A DNA stretch of 64,000 bases. Source: Archaeoglobi archaeon JdFR-42. Lineage in GTDB: Archaea; Halobacteriota; Archaeoglobi; Archaeoglobales; JdFR-42. Of the stretch, positions 25,349-33,510 are shown piece after piece. The position numbers and the translations under genes are program-made. How positions within the stretch are numbered: position 1 is the stretch's first letter; the number at the start of each line of letters is the position of its first letter. The stretch is taken from contig MTND01000026.1 in NCBI GenBank assembly GCA_002010305.1, positions 1 through 64,000 on the forward strand, written 5' to 3'. The notes beneath the pieces are model-generated. The model searched no databases. It saw only the letters and a list, made by a program, of their open reading frames with translations, and was not told where the DNA came from.

Positions 25349-26779
25349 ATGCCTGAAAAAATGCAAGATCTCAGAGATTTTATTAAAATCCTTGAAAAAG
25401 AGGGTGAGTTAAAGAGAATAACAGCTGAAGTAGACTGGAATCTTGAGTTATCTCATATTGCAAAACTCAATGAAGAGAGAAAAGGTCCTGCACTGTTATT
25501 CGAGAATATTAAAGGATATGAGACCCCCGTTTTTACTAGTGCATATACTAAAACTTCTAGAGTGGCTCTAGCTCTCGGTATGGATAAAACCTCTACCATT
25601 GTAGATATCGCCAGAAACTGGTCTGATAAAGTTACAGAGAAATTAATCCCACCGGAGATCGTGAAGAATGGCCCAATCTTTGAAAACACACTTGAAGGAG
25701 ATGATGTTGATCTTCTGAAATTTCCTGTACCACAATTGTATCCTATGGATGGTGGAAGGTATTTTGGGACTACAGCTTATCTGATCACAAAAGATCCTGA
25801 AACAGACTTCATAAATTTGGGTGTATACAGAATGCAGGTACTGGACAACAGAAGTCTTGGTCTCCAGCTATTAAAGGGAAAAGATGCTGAAGTTATGTTA
25901 AACAAGTATTGGGAGATTGGGGAGCCCATGCCTGCTGCTGCAGTTATTGGTGGAAGTCCTCTCGGATTTCTTGTTGGAAGTACTCTGGTGCCTTATGGGA
26001 CCAGCGAATATGAAGTAATTGGATCTTTGAGTGGTGAGCCAGTAGAGGTTATAAAAAGTGACCTTACCGGATTACTAATTCCTGCTCAAGCAGAAATTGT
26101 TGTGGAAGGATTTGTAGATCCCAATCCAGAGAATTTCAGAGAGGAGGGTCCTTTTGGAGAATACACCGGATATTATTCAGGAAAGGCCAAAGAAGAATTT
26201 CCCAAACCCTGGCTGAAAGTAGAAAGAATCCTCCATAGAAACAAACCAATTTTCTGGGCTACTACAGTTGGAAGGCCTGTTACCGATACCCACATGGTTC
26301 AGTCTATCAATAGAACTGCCGAGTTGTGGACCCAGTTAAAACGACTGGGAGTTCCAGGTATCCAGTCGGTATACATTCCTCCTGAATCAACTGGAAGATT
26401 CTGGGCTATAATCTCGATTAAACAAAATTATCCTGGACATGGAAGACATGCAGGAATGGCTGTCTTTGCTACTGTCTTGGGAAATTACGGAGTTAAAGGA
26501 GTGATAGTGGTGGACGAGGATATTAGGGCCGACGATATTGAGAGAGTTTTATGGGCTATATCTGTAAGATATAACCCCATTGAAGATACAGAATTGATCA
26601 AAAAAGGTCGGTCTACCCCGTTAGATCCATCTTTGCCCATGGAAAAGCGTTATATCGTCTCCAGAATACTGATAGATGCAACAACCCCTCACGAATGGGA
26701 GCGAAAACCGATCCTGATAGAAATGGATAAAGTGACTATGGAAAAGGTTCTCGAAAGATGGGATGAATTCGGTTTGTGA
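25349..26779 (+). CDS. UbiD-family prenylated-FMN (de)carboxylase
   Basis: A 476-residue UbiD protein. By comparison with the fungal Fdc1 family, N156-x4-R161 (NLGVYR) corresponds to the metal/prFMN Asn and the catalytic Arg, and E266-GPFG-E271 to the catalytic Glu pair; PAQAEIVVEG supplies a metal Glu. The enzyme reversibly decarboxylates aromatic or unsaturated acids in the cytoplasm. A UbiX gene for the cofactor is at 31586. The downstream HAD gene is notable because phenylphosphate carboxylase contains UbiD-type alpha/beta subunits and a HAD-type delta subunit; together with PpsA/PpsB-like genes this suggests carboxylation of a phosphorylated ring. A menaquinone-type UbiD role is the main alternative. 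Confidence 0.88.
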   Translation: MPEKMQDLRDFIKILEKEGELKRITAEVDWNLELSHIAKLNEERKGPALLFENIKGYETPVFTSAYTKTSRVALALGMDKTSTIVDIARNWSDKVTEKLIPPEIVKNGPIFENTLEGDDVDLLKFPVPQLYPMDGGRYFGTTAYLITKDPETDFINLGVYRMQVLDNRSLGLQLLKGKDAEVMLNKYWEIGEPMPAAAVIGGSPLGFLVGSTLVPYGTSEYEVIGSLSGEPVEVIKSDLTGLLIPAQAEIVVEGFVDPNPENFREEGPFGEYTGYYSGKAKEEFPKPWLKVERILHRNKPIFWATTVGRPVTDTHMVQSINRTAELWTQLKRLGVPGIQSVYIPPESTGRFWAIISIKQNYPGHGRHAGMAVFATVLGNYGVKGVIVVDEDIRADDIERVLWAISVRYNPIEDTELIKKGRSTPLDPSLPMEKRYIVSRILIDATTPHEWERKPILIEMDKVTMEKVLERWDEFGL

Positions 26780-27327
26780 GAGGAATGGATGTCATTGAAA
26801 TGGTGGACGTGGTAACTGAAAACAACGAAATAGTAACAAAAAAATCAAGAAAAGACGTTCATAATACAGGAGAGTGGCACAGAGGTGTCCACATATTTTT
26901 ATTTGACGGTAAAGGCAATCTTCTTGTACAGATAAGGGGCAATAAAAAAACAAAATTCCCTAGAAAGTACGACTGTTCTGTATCTGAACACCTTATTGCC
27001 GGAGAAAGTTTCCTAAATGGAGCTAAACGGGGTTTGAAAGAAGAGCTTGGTATTGAGGGAGTAGTACTTAAAAAAATTGTACGTTTCAGAATGAACTATG
27101 ATGAAGGAGATAACATGATTTCAGAGTTATATATAGGTAAACTGAATGAAGAGAGGAGCCACAGAACTTTTTCTCTAGGAGAAGAGGTACAAAATATACA
27201 ATTCATGGATATTCGGAAACTAAAAGAATTGATGGAAAATAGACCAGATGATTTTACTCCATGGTTGAGGGAACTGCTGAAGTGGTTTCTCTCACTTCCT
27301 TCTGAAGTAGAAGAAATGGAGGAATAA
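26776..27327 (+). CDS. Nudix hydrolase, IDI/YfcD-like
   Basis: A 183-residue Nudix protein with start overlapping the UbiD stop. The Nudix box is slightly altered: GE-x7-RGLKEELGI, with Gly in place of the first Glu of the REUxEE core. The N-terminal half (GEWHRGVHIFLFDGKGNLL, then FPRKYDCSVSEHL) matches the isopentenyl-diphosphate-isomerase-like/YfcD group. Either diphosphate hydrolysis or allylic isomerisation might be its activity. UbiX needs dimethylallyl (di)phosphate for prFMN synthesis, so a role in prenyl-phosphate supply for UbiD is an attractive but untested idea. The start could be GTG at 26776 or ATG at 26785. Confidence 0.7.
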   Translation: MRGMDVIEMVDVVTENNEIVTKKSRKDVHNTGEWHRGVHIFLFDGKGNLLVQIRGNKKTKFPRKYDCSVSEHLIAGESFLNGAKRGLKEELGIEGVVLKKIVRFRMNYDEGDNMISELYIGKLNEERSHRTFSLGEEVQNIQFMDIRKLKELMENRPDDFTPWLRELLKWFLSLPSEVEEMEE

Positions 27328-27328
27328 T

Positions 27329-28069
27329 ATGAAACACATGAATGCCAGAACGAATCTTAAAGATGTCAGATGGATTGGATTTGATTATGGGCAGTGTTTA
27401 ATGGATTCCAGCAGGAGGAAAATAGAATACTGGATGGCTGTTGTGTTTATCGATCTTGAAAAAGAGAGACCGGGTATAATAGATGAAAAGGTAAAGCTAT
27501 ACAAAGAACTGATGGACAAATATGGTAGCTATCCAAGATTGCAGGAAAAAGGGAGAGATGAAATTCACTCCCTGATATTAGAGGACGATTCCTGTCTGAT
27601 ACGAAAATATTATGATTCCGAGTTAAAATTTCTTAAACCTGCAGAAGGAGTCGTAGACGCTTTGAAGTACCTTAAAAAACTTGGAAAAGAGATCAGTATT
27701 GTTACCGATATGGGGAGTGGATACGCTCTTGAAGTTATCAAAAATTTTCTGAATACCTACGATCTCAGAGGATTTTTTACAGATATTATTTCTCCTGCAG
27801 GTGCTATCAGACAAGATGGAAGTCTTGATGAGTATTACAAAGGGTCCAACAAAGAAGATGGTAGTATTTTCGACAGGCTTTCAGAAGAGTTGAAAAACAA
27901 GGGAATAAACCCATCTCAGGCAGCCATAATTGGAGACCACCCCATCAAAGATGTTTATCAATCCAAAAAGAGGGGGTTTATTACCATCCATTACACCCCA
28001 AAAAAGAGAGAGACGACAGAAGCGGATTATACAATAACTCATTTTTCCCAGCTAAAAGATATTTTTTGA
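27329..28069 (+). CDS. HAD-superfamily hydrolase
   Basis: A 246-residue HAD protein starting two bases after the Nudix gene. Motif I is GFD19YG with nucleophile D19, but the usual second Asp (D+2) is Gly. Motif II is IVTDMGSG, motif III probably a Lys in the following region, and motif IV IIGDHPIKD. Loss of the general-acid Asp would weaken ordinary phosphatase activity. In bacterial phenylphosphate carboxylase the small delta subunit is a HAD-type protein, and this one sits in the UbiD operon, so a similar accessory role is inferred. It could also be a phosphatase for phosphorylated intermediates. Confidence 0.75.
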   Translation: MKHMNARTNLKDVRWIGFDYGQCLMDSSRRKIEYWMAVVFIDLEKERPGIIDEKVKLYKELMDKYGSYPRLQEKGRDEIHSLILEDDSCLIRKYYDSELKFLKPAEGVVDALKYLKKLGKEISIVTDMGSGYALEVIKNFLNTYDLRGFFTDIISPAGAIRQDGSLDEYYKGSNKEDGSIFDRLSEELKNKGINPSQAAIIGDHPIKDVYQSKKRGFITIHYTPKKRETTEADYTITHFSQLKDIF

Positions 28070-28125
28070 TTTTTCTTTTTCGAGCTGTACCTTCAGACTA
28101 AATTCTCAATACTGGCCAGTATAAC

Positions 28126-28560
28126 TTAGTTAGAGATTATCAGATCTATATTCATAAATCCTGACACCCCCTGTAGAAATCCTATTGAAAATTTATCTCC
28201 ACATTTGAAATTCTTTTGAATGAGTTTTACCCAGGAATATGTCGAAAACACGCTCATTGAATAAGAAGAACTAGTGATTCTATTCCTTTCCATTATATTA
28301 CCGACTCAGGGGTATCCTGGATCGAGACAGAAAGAGGGTGAATTCGACAACATTGAGGGATTCTGCTTCTGTTCTTTCATATAACTTTTATATAATGGTA
28401 ACTTTATATAATATAGTGTGTTTACAAGTTCAGGATTAAAGTTTACACAGTAACTCTCTAAAATCTCCTTAAAAACAACATCAGGGTAAGGTTCAGATTT
28501 TTTCCATAATAATATTCGCTGTAGTTTCTCTGTTACTTTCTTACTCTTGAGACGATACAG
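28126..28560 (-). pseudogene. Possible gene remnant with one in-frame TGA
   Basis: Reading the minus strand from 28560 to the TAA at 28126 gives 145 codons in one frame with a single internal TGA (28306-28308). The translation looks protein-like on both sides: before it EKLQRILLWKKSEPYPDVV and later FNPELVNTLYY; after it MERNRITSSSYS and later GFLQGVSGFMNIDL. No ATG, GTG or TTG opens the first half, and the part after the TGA has its own ATG at 28293 (55 residues). I cannot name the family. It fills most of the 507-base gap 28070-28576 downstream of the membrane-protein gene. Best read as a decayed gene that lost its 5' end; UGA recoding is possible but has no support. Confidence 0.35.
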
Positions 28561-28576
28561 GATAAAAAATAAAAAA

Positions 28577-29581
28577 TTAGCTAGGTGGCGGTGGTGGAGT
28601 CAGGGGTGTTCTGAGCCACCACACAGTATGGACTATCACTATAGGTGTCTGGACAGCCAGAAGCATGTATGTGACAGCATCATACACTGTAAAAGGTGGC
28701 GGTAAAGGAAATACAGATACTATGCTGTAAGTAATCCCGAACCATATGGCAGCCGCTATTATAATGAACACGGTGTTAGTAACTCCTTTTTTAATGGGAT
28801 TCTCATAGTTTCTACCGGGCCAGCCATCAAAGCTAAGGGTATTGAGCACTGTAAACATGATGAGTGGTGCAGCAAAAGCCCCGATTATCTGAATAGGATT
28901 CATGAAGACGGATAAAATTTTGTAGGTTATAAACCCCATCACCACAAAGAAGATTGTAGCTGTAACGCTCTGTGCTGGCTGTTTCAGCTTACTGAATGGA
29001 TACATTCCCCAGGCAAACACGTTTCCCCACAAGAGGTTCCATACGATGATCACTGCCAGAATTGCTGTTACCACCGGTGCAGGATACAATCCCTGGGGAT
29101 CAAAGGGAAAACCAGGAATAAAGCTGTAATTTTCCAGAGAAAAATATATCATTGATCCAATGCCAAAAGATATAACAGATCCAATAATATACATGCTCCA
29201 AGCTGGGACTTTTCCAGCAAAGGGCCACCCCATCCAGTTAAAGGAGTATATCAGTGCCACTGTAAAGGCTGGAACACCCCAAAAAAGTACGGTAGGAAAC
29301 AGAGGCCATCTGCTCATGAGAGCAAGGTTGGTCAGACTAGCGAGGATTAGCAATATTATGGTGTTGATGAGACCGACTTTGATTTTCGATGGCATGTATT
29401 TCGATCCAGGAAATCCTTGGGCCAGAATGGCAATTACTACCAGCCATACCAGCATAGGAAGGGCCGCAGGCAGGAAAGTTACAAGCATAAATCCTGGATT
29501 GGGTATCCAGAAAACCACGTATGAGATTACTGCAATCAAAATGAGCTGGGAAATCCCTGTAACTACAGGATGCTTATTCAC
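28577..29581 (-). CDS. Polytopic membrane protein of unknown function
   Basis: A 334-residue membrane protein with about ten hydrophobic helices and a proline tail (TPPPPPS). I recognise no family. Several helices open with a similar pattern, a short Pro/Lys-containing turn, Gly or Ser-Val, then T/Q and an Ile/Val-rich helix: HPVVTGISQLILIAVI, SKIKVGLINTIILLIL, QPAQSVTATIFFVV and NPIKKGVTNTVFIIIA. This suggests internal repeats. Aromatic residues are common at the helix ends. GAGGTGAAACTG lies just before the ATG. It has no neighbour on its strand in front. A transporter or channel for the island's substrate is a guess from context only. Confidence 0.6.
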   Translation of the reverse strand: MNKHPVVTGISQLILIAVISYVVFWIPNPGFMLVTFLPAALPMLVWLVVIAILAQGFPGSKYMPSKIKVGLINTIILLILASLTNLALMSRWPLFPTVLFWGVPAFTVALIYSFNWMGWPFAGKVPAWSMYIIGSVISFGIGSMIYFSLENYSFIPGFPFDPQGLYPAPVVTAILAVIIVWNLLWGNVFAWGMYPFSKLKQPAQSVTATIFFVVMGFITYKILSVFMNPIQIIGAFAAPLIMFTVLNTLSFDGWPGRNYENPIKKGVTNTVFIIIAAAIWFGITYSIVSVFPLPPPFTVYDAVTYMLLAVQTPIVIVHTVWWLRTPLTPPPPPS

Positions 29582-29690
29582 AGTTTCACCTCCCTCAATT
29601 TTTTATTATTTTACATGATATATTCCTGTGATATAACCCTTTTTAATAGGAGTATGTTAATTTGTCACAAAATCACAGTATTAATACGCT

Positions 29691-29712
29691 ACCGTTAAAA
29701 AATATTTTATTG
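29691..29712 (+). promoter_or_regulatory. Promoter with CCGTTA box for the CoA-ligase gene
   Basis: ACCGTTAAAAAATATTTTATTG carries the box, an A-rich BRE and TATTTTA, about 35-45 bases before the GTG start at 29746. Confidence 0.5.
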
Positions 29713-29745
29713 CTTTTATGTTGAATGACTACATGGTGAAAGTTT

Positions 29746-30996
29746 GTGAGATTCCCAGCAAGGAAAGATATTCAAAGCATGCAGATTAAAAAATTCAGAG
29801 AAATGGTGAATCTATTAAAAAGGCAGAATAGGTTCTATGCTACCAGACTTAAAAACCTGCCTACAGTAAAAACTCTGGAGGACCTTACCAGATACCCCGT
29901 TACGTTAAAAAAGGAACTGCAGGAAGATCAAGCGAAGCATCCCCCTTATGGAACGAACCTCACATATCCTCTTAACTATTACATTCATTATCACCAAACA
30001 TCAGGTACAACTGGAAAACCATTGAAAGTTCTCGATACGAGAGAGAGCTGGGACTGGTGGGGTAAATGCTGGAAAGACGTGTATGAGGCAGCTGGTGTAT
30101 CAGATAACGACCGTATCTTCTTAGCATTTTCTTTTGGACCTTTTATCGGATTCTGGGGGGCTTACAGAGGGGCAGAATTGCTGGGTGCACTATCCATTCC
30201 AGGAGGGGGACAGACTACAGAACAGAGATTGAATATGATAATGGAGACTGAAGCAACTGTTCTTGTCTGCACACCAACTTACGCTCTGAGATTGGGTGAA
30301 GTGGCTGAGGAACTAGGAATAGATCTTTCATCAAGTCCAATTAAAAAAACCATTCATGCCGGAGAGCCAGGAGGGAGCATTCCAGCTATCAGAAAAAGAA
30401 TAGAGGACATCTGGGGTGCAGAGTGTTACGATCATGCTGGTCTGTCTGAGGTTGGAGCCCATAGTTTTTCATGTGAAGTCAGACAAGGATTACACATTAA
30501 TGAGCTGGAATTCATAGCTGAAGTAATCGATCCTGAAACAGGAGAGATGGTTGAGGAGGGAGAAAAAGGGGAGTTGTACCTAACTAATCTTGGTAGATGG
30601 GGTTTTCCGGTGATACGTTATCGAACAGGAGATCTAGTAAAGCATTCGGGTTATGATTGTCCTTGTGGAAGAAGACATCTGTTTCTTGCAGAAGGGATCA
30701 TAGGTCGTGTAGATGACATGGTCACCATACGAGGGGTCAATGTGTTTCCGTCTGCCATTGAGAGTATAATCAGAGAAATAACCAGTGCTGAATTCCGGAT
30801 AACGGCTTATACACGGGATGAGATGGATGAGCTTCTTATCGAAATCGAAGAGGATGGTGACACTATCCAGAAACTGGGTCATGAAATTCGGAATAGGCTT
30901 GGAATAAGAGCGGATATCAGAAAAGTTGAAAAAGGTTCCCTTCCTAGATTCGAACTCAAGGCAAAAAGATTTGTGGATGAAAGAGTAAAAAAATAA
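29746..30996 (+). CDS. PaaK-like acyl/aryl-CoA ligase
   Basis: A 416-residue adenylate-forming enzyme of the phenylacetate-CoA ligase/coenzyme F390 synthetase group. It has the P-loop-like YHQTSGTTGKP (residues about 83-93), YDHAGLSEVG in the middle, and the C-terminal VDDMVTIRGVNVFPSAIE with RFELKAKRF near the end carrying the usual catalytic Lys. It would activate a carboxylic acid with ATP to an acyl-CoA. The start is GTG with GGTGA six bases before. It is shorter than the paralogue at 58472. The substrate is unknown; position beside UbiX and downstream of a CCGTTA box ties it to the island. Confidence 0.85.
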   Translation: MRFPARKDIQSMQIKKFREMVNLLKRQNRFYATRLKNLPTVKTLEDLTRYPVTLKKELQEDQAKHPPYGTNLTYPLNYYIHYHQTSGTTGKPLKVLDTRESWDWWGKCWKDVYEAAGVSDNDRIFLAFSFGPFIGFWGAYRGAELLGALSIPGGGQTTEQRLNMIMETEATVLVCTPTYALRLGEVAEELGIDLSSSPIKKTIHAGEPGGSIPAIRKRIEDIWGAECYDHAGLSEVGAHSFSCEVRQGLHINELEFIAEVIDPETGEMVEEGEKGELYLTNLGRWGFPVIRYRTGDLVKHSGYDCPCGRRHLFLAEGIIGRVDDMVTIRGVNVFPSAIESIIREITSAEFRITAYTRDEMDELLIEIEEDGDTIQKLGHEIRNRLGIRADIRKVEKGSLPRFELKAKRFVDERVKK

Positions 30997-31084
30997 AACT
31001 AACATACATAAAACTGATACATCATAATTCTTATGGATAAACCATTGCTACATATAACTTTAAATTTAAGGATGGTCTAGAATC

Positions 31085-31567
31085 ATGAAGATACTGATAG
31101 CTTACTTTTCCTGGACTGGAAACACACGTATTATAGCTAAAGAAATGGCCAGTGTTCTTCAGCAAGAGCATTATGTATCTGTATTCGAGATAACACCTCT
31201 GAAGGAGAGGAATTACTGGAAATGGCTACTTTTATCCTTTATTCCTGGTTCAAAAGTACAGATAAAAAATATTGATATTGATCCAAGCGAATATAACCAT
31301 CTGATCCTTGGGACTCCCAAATGGACTTTGAGCTGTCCCCCTTTTAATCAATTTATATCCACTTTAAACTGGAAAGGAGAGAGCTCCATTTTCATGACTT
31401 ATGGAGGTTTTGATGAAGATAGATACCTCAGATCTCTCCAGAAAAGACTGGAAAAATTTGGCCACAAGATCTCAGGAACTTTGAAAATAAAAAGAAGCGA
31501 GATTGAGAAAAACAAATATAAAGATAAAATACGGAGGTTTTTAGTTGAACAACAACTCACCAGATAG
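31085..31567 (+). CDS. Flavodoxin-like protein
   Basis: A 160-residue flavodoxin-fold protein. The N-terminal FMN phosphate loop is YFSWTGNTRI (residues 7-16), followed by LGTPKWTLSCPP for the second FMN loop and MTYGGFDEDRYL for the third. It carries electrons between redox partners in the cytoplasm or binds FMN for reduction. UbiX and UbiD both use flavin, so supplying reduced FMN to prFMN synthesis or maturation is conceivable, but no direct evidence is present. It ends convergently with ubiX. Confidence 0.75.
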   Translation: MKILIAYFSWTGNTRIIAKEMASVLQQEHYVSVFEITPLKERNYWKWLLLSFIPGSKVQIKNIDIDPSEYNHLILGTPKWTLSCPPFNQFISTLNWKGESSIFMTYGGFDEDRYLRSLQKRLEKFGHKISGTLKIKRSEIEKNKYKDKIRRFLVEQQLTR

Positions 31568-31585
31568 TTCTGATCTCCCTGTTAC

Positions 31586-32152
31586 TCATTCTCTCAATCC
31601 ATTCCAAGGAGTGTACAGATTGTGTTCTAAACCGAAGAAATCCAGAATTCTACCAACAGTATGGTCGATCATGTCTCCAAGGGAAGAGGGCATTGCGTAG
31701 AAAGCTGGGACTGGTGGGAATACAACCACTCCAAGCTCGGAGAGCCTGAGAAGAGTTTTAAGATGACCCCTATGCAGAGGAGCTTCACGTACCATGGCTA
31801 CCACCATACCTTTCTGTTTCAGTGTCACATCAGCAGCTCTTGTTATTAGATTGTCATTGATTGAATATGCGATAGAACTGGCGGTTTTTATGGAACAAGG
31901 GGCTATAATCATTCCATCGCATTTAAAAGAGCCACTAGCAATTCTCGCTCCAACATCGTTGACATCATATACAAAATCTGCCATTTTTTTGACTTCTTCA
32001 GCTTTATAGTCTGTTTCATGTTCTATGGTTTTTTCAGCTGGCTGAGATATCACCAAGTGAGTTTCAACTCTTAGGTCTTTCAGAACTTGAAGAATCCTTA
32101 TGCCATAAATTTGTCCTGATGCGCCACTCATAGCAAGAATGATTCGTTTCAT
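31586..32152 (-). CDS. ubiX: UbiX flavin prenyltransferase
   Basis: A 188-residue UbiX protein that makes prenylated FMN from FMN and dimethylallyl phosphate. Typical features are AMSGASGQIYGIRIL (residues 7-21), IIAPCSIKTASSIA, AADVTLKQ, the REAPLHRGHLK loop and the C-terminal MIDHTVGRILDFFGL. The start overlaps the serS stop (ATGA), so it is co-expressed with a housekeeping gene, giving steady cofactor supply. The UbiD enzyme at 25349 is its evident client. Confidence 0.93.
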   Translation of the reverse strand: MKRIILAMSGASGQIYGIRILQVLKDLRVETHLVISQPAEKTIEHETDYKAEEVKKMADFVYDVNDVGARIASGSFKCDGMIIAPCSIKTASSIAYSINDNLITRAADVTLKQKGMVVAMVREAPLHRGHLKTLLRLSELGVVVFPPVPAFYAMPSSLGDMIDHTVGRILDFFGLEHNLYTPWNGLRE

Positions 32153-33510
32153 TTCACTAATCCTCGGATCTCATCTTTCGGAGCGTTTGCAAAAGGCTCA
32201 AGATATTTTCTTAAAACCTTCGGAATCTCAATCACCCCATCCTCTCTTTGGTAATTCTCCAGAATGGCTGTTATTGCTCTTGATGTTGCAATAGCTGTTG
32301 AGTTAAGGGTATGAACAAACCCTTTCGAAGGTTTTCCCTTTTCCTCTGCATATCTAATATTCAATCTGTAAGATTGATAATCAGTGCAGTTGCTACATGA
32401 CACCATCTCCCTGTATTTTCCTTGGGCTGGCATCCATGCTTCAAGATCGTATTTTCTTGCTGCAACAACACCTAAATCTCCCGTACATATATCCACAATC
32501 CTATAAGGCAGTTTCAGACCATTCCATAAATCTTCAACATTACTGAGCAGTATCTCATGCCATTTCCAAGAATCGTCAGGAATACAGAAAACGAACTGCT
32601 CAACCTTGTTGAATTGATGAACTCTGAAAATACCTTTTGTATCTTTCCCGTGAGAACCGGCTTCTTTCCTGAAACACGGGCTCACACCGGCATATAGCAA
32701 AGGCAATTCGTCTTCTCCCAGTACCTCATTCATATGCATGGCAGCGATAGGATGTTCTGAAGTGGCTATCAAATACAGGTCCTTATCCTCTATCTTGTAA
32801 ATAACCTCCTCAAAGTCAGAAAATGTAGTAACTCCTTCATACGCTCGCTTTCTAAGCATATAAGGAGGGACAACAATTCTGAATTCTCGTTCCGCTAAGA
32901 AATCCAAGGCATACATTGTTAGAGCAAAATCCAGCCATACCAGATCGTCAAGGAGGTAATAAAACCGTGAACCGGCGACTTTGCCAGCCCTCTCTACATC
33001 CACCAACCCAATAGATTCTGAAATCTCAGCATGACCTGTAATGTTATAATCCACCACCTCATAATCCATTTCAAAACCGCTGATCTCTGAAAGAAATTCT
33101 CTCATATGCTTTTTCATGACTCTTGGTTTCCCAGCATATTTAATCGGTCTGTTTTCAGTCTCATCCTTCCCGACAGGTACATTCTCATGAATCACATTAG
33201 GGATAGAAAGTAATAATCTATCCAGTTCTTCTTTGAGAGCTTTGACTTCTTTTTCCTCTTTCTCAATCTTTTCGGATAATTCTCTTGCTTTAGCAATAAG
33301 ATCAGATCTCTTCTCACCCCTGTTCTTTGAAATCTCCTTTGAAATTCTGTTTCTCTCATGCCTTATGTTATTTAGAAAGGTGAGTTTTTCCCTCCACATT
33401 TGGTCCATTTTCACAGCTTTATCCACTATGTCTGTCTCTAGACCTCTTGCTATCTGAGAACGTTTGATGGCCTCTGGGTCTTCTCTTACAAGTTTAAGTA
33501 TACTCCACAA
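32149..33510 (-). CDS. serS: Seryl-tRNA synthetase (common class II type)
   Basis: A 453-residue enzyme that charges tRNA-Ser. The N-terminal long antiparallel coiled coil (about residues 30-105, rich in Lys/Glu/Arg) binds the tRNA long arm. Motif 2 is FRKEAGSHGKDTKGIFRVHQ and the C-terminal motif 3 region holds ATSRAITAILENYQ. It is the usual bacterial/eukaryotic-like type, not the rare methanogen type. Start is TTG at 33510 with AAGGAGG seven bases upstream. A TATA element (CTTTTATATATTC) lies near 33551-33564 on the minus strand. Confidence 0.95.
   Translation of the reverse strand: MWSILKLVREDPEAIKRSQIARGLETDIVDKAVKMDQMWREKLTFLNNIRHERNRISKEISKNRGEKRSDLIAKARELSEKIEKEEKEVKALKEELDRLLLSIPNVIHENVPVGKDETENRPIKYAGKPRVMKKHMREFLSEISGFEMDYEVVDYNITGHAEISESIGLVDVERAGKVAGSRFYYLLDDLVWLDFALTMYALDFLAEREFRIVVPPYMLRKRAYEGVTTFSDFEEVIYKIEDKDLYLIATSEHPIAAMHMNEVLGEDELPLLYAGVSPCFRKEAGSHGKDTKGIFRVHQFNKVEQFVFCIPDDSWKWHEILLSNVEDLWNGLKLPYRIVDICTGDLGVVAARKYDLEAWMPAQGKYREMVSCSNCTDYQSYRLNIRYAEEKGKPSKGFVHTLNSTAIATSRAITAILENYQREDGVIEIPKVLRKYLEPFANAPKDEIRGLVK

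Noticed and set aside
28306-28308. TGA as selenocysteine in the 28126-28560 frame
   Set aside because: No recognised selenoprotein context, no start codon and no visible SECIS; a decayed gene is simpler.
29160-29618. 152-residue plus-strand frame
   Set aside because: Antisense to the membrane-protein gene, whose hydrophobic pattern and ribosome site are convincing.
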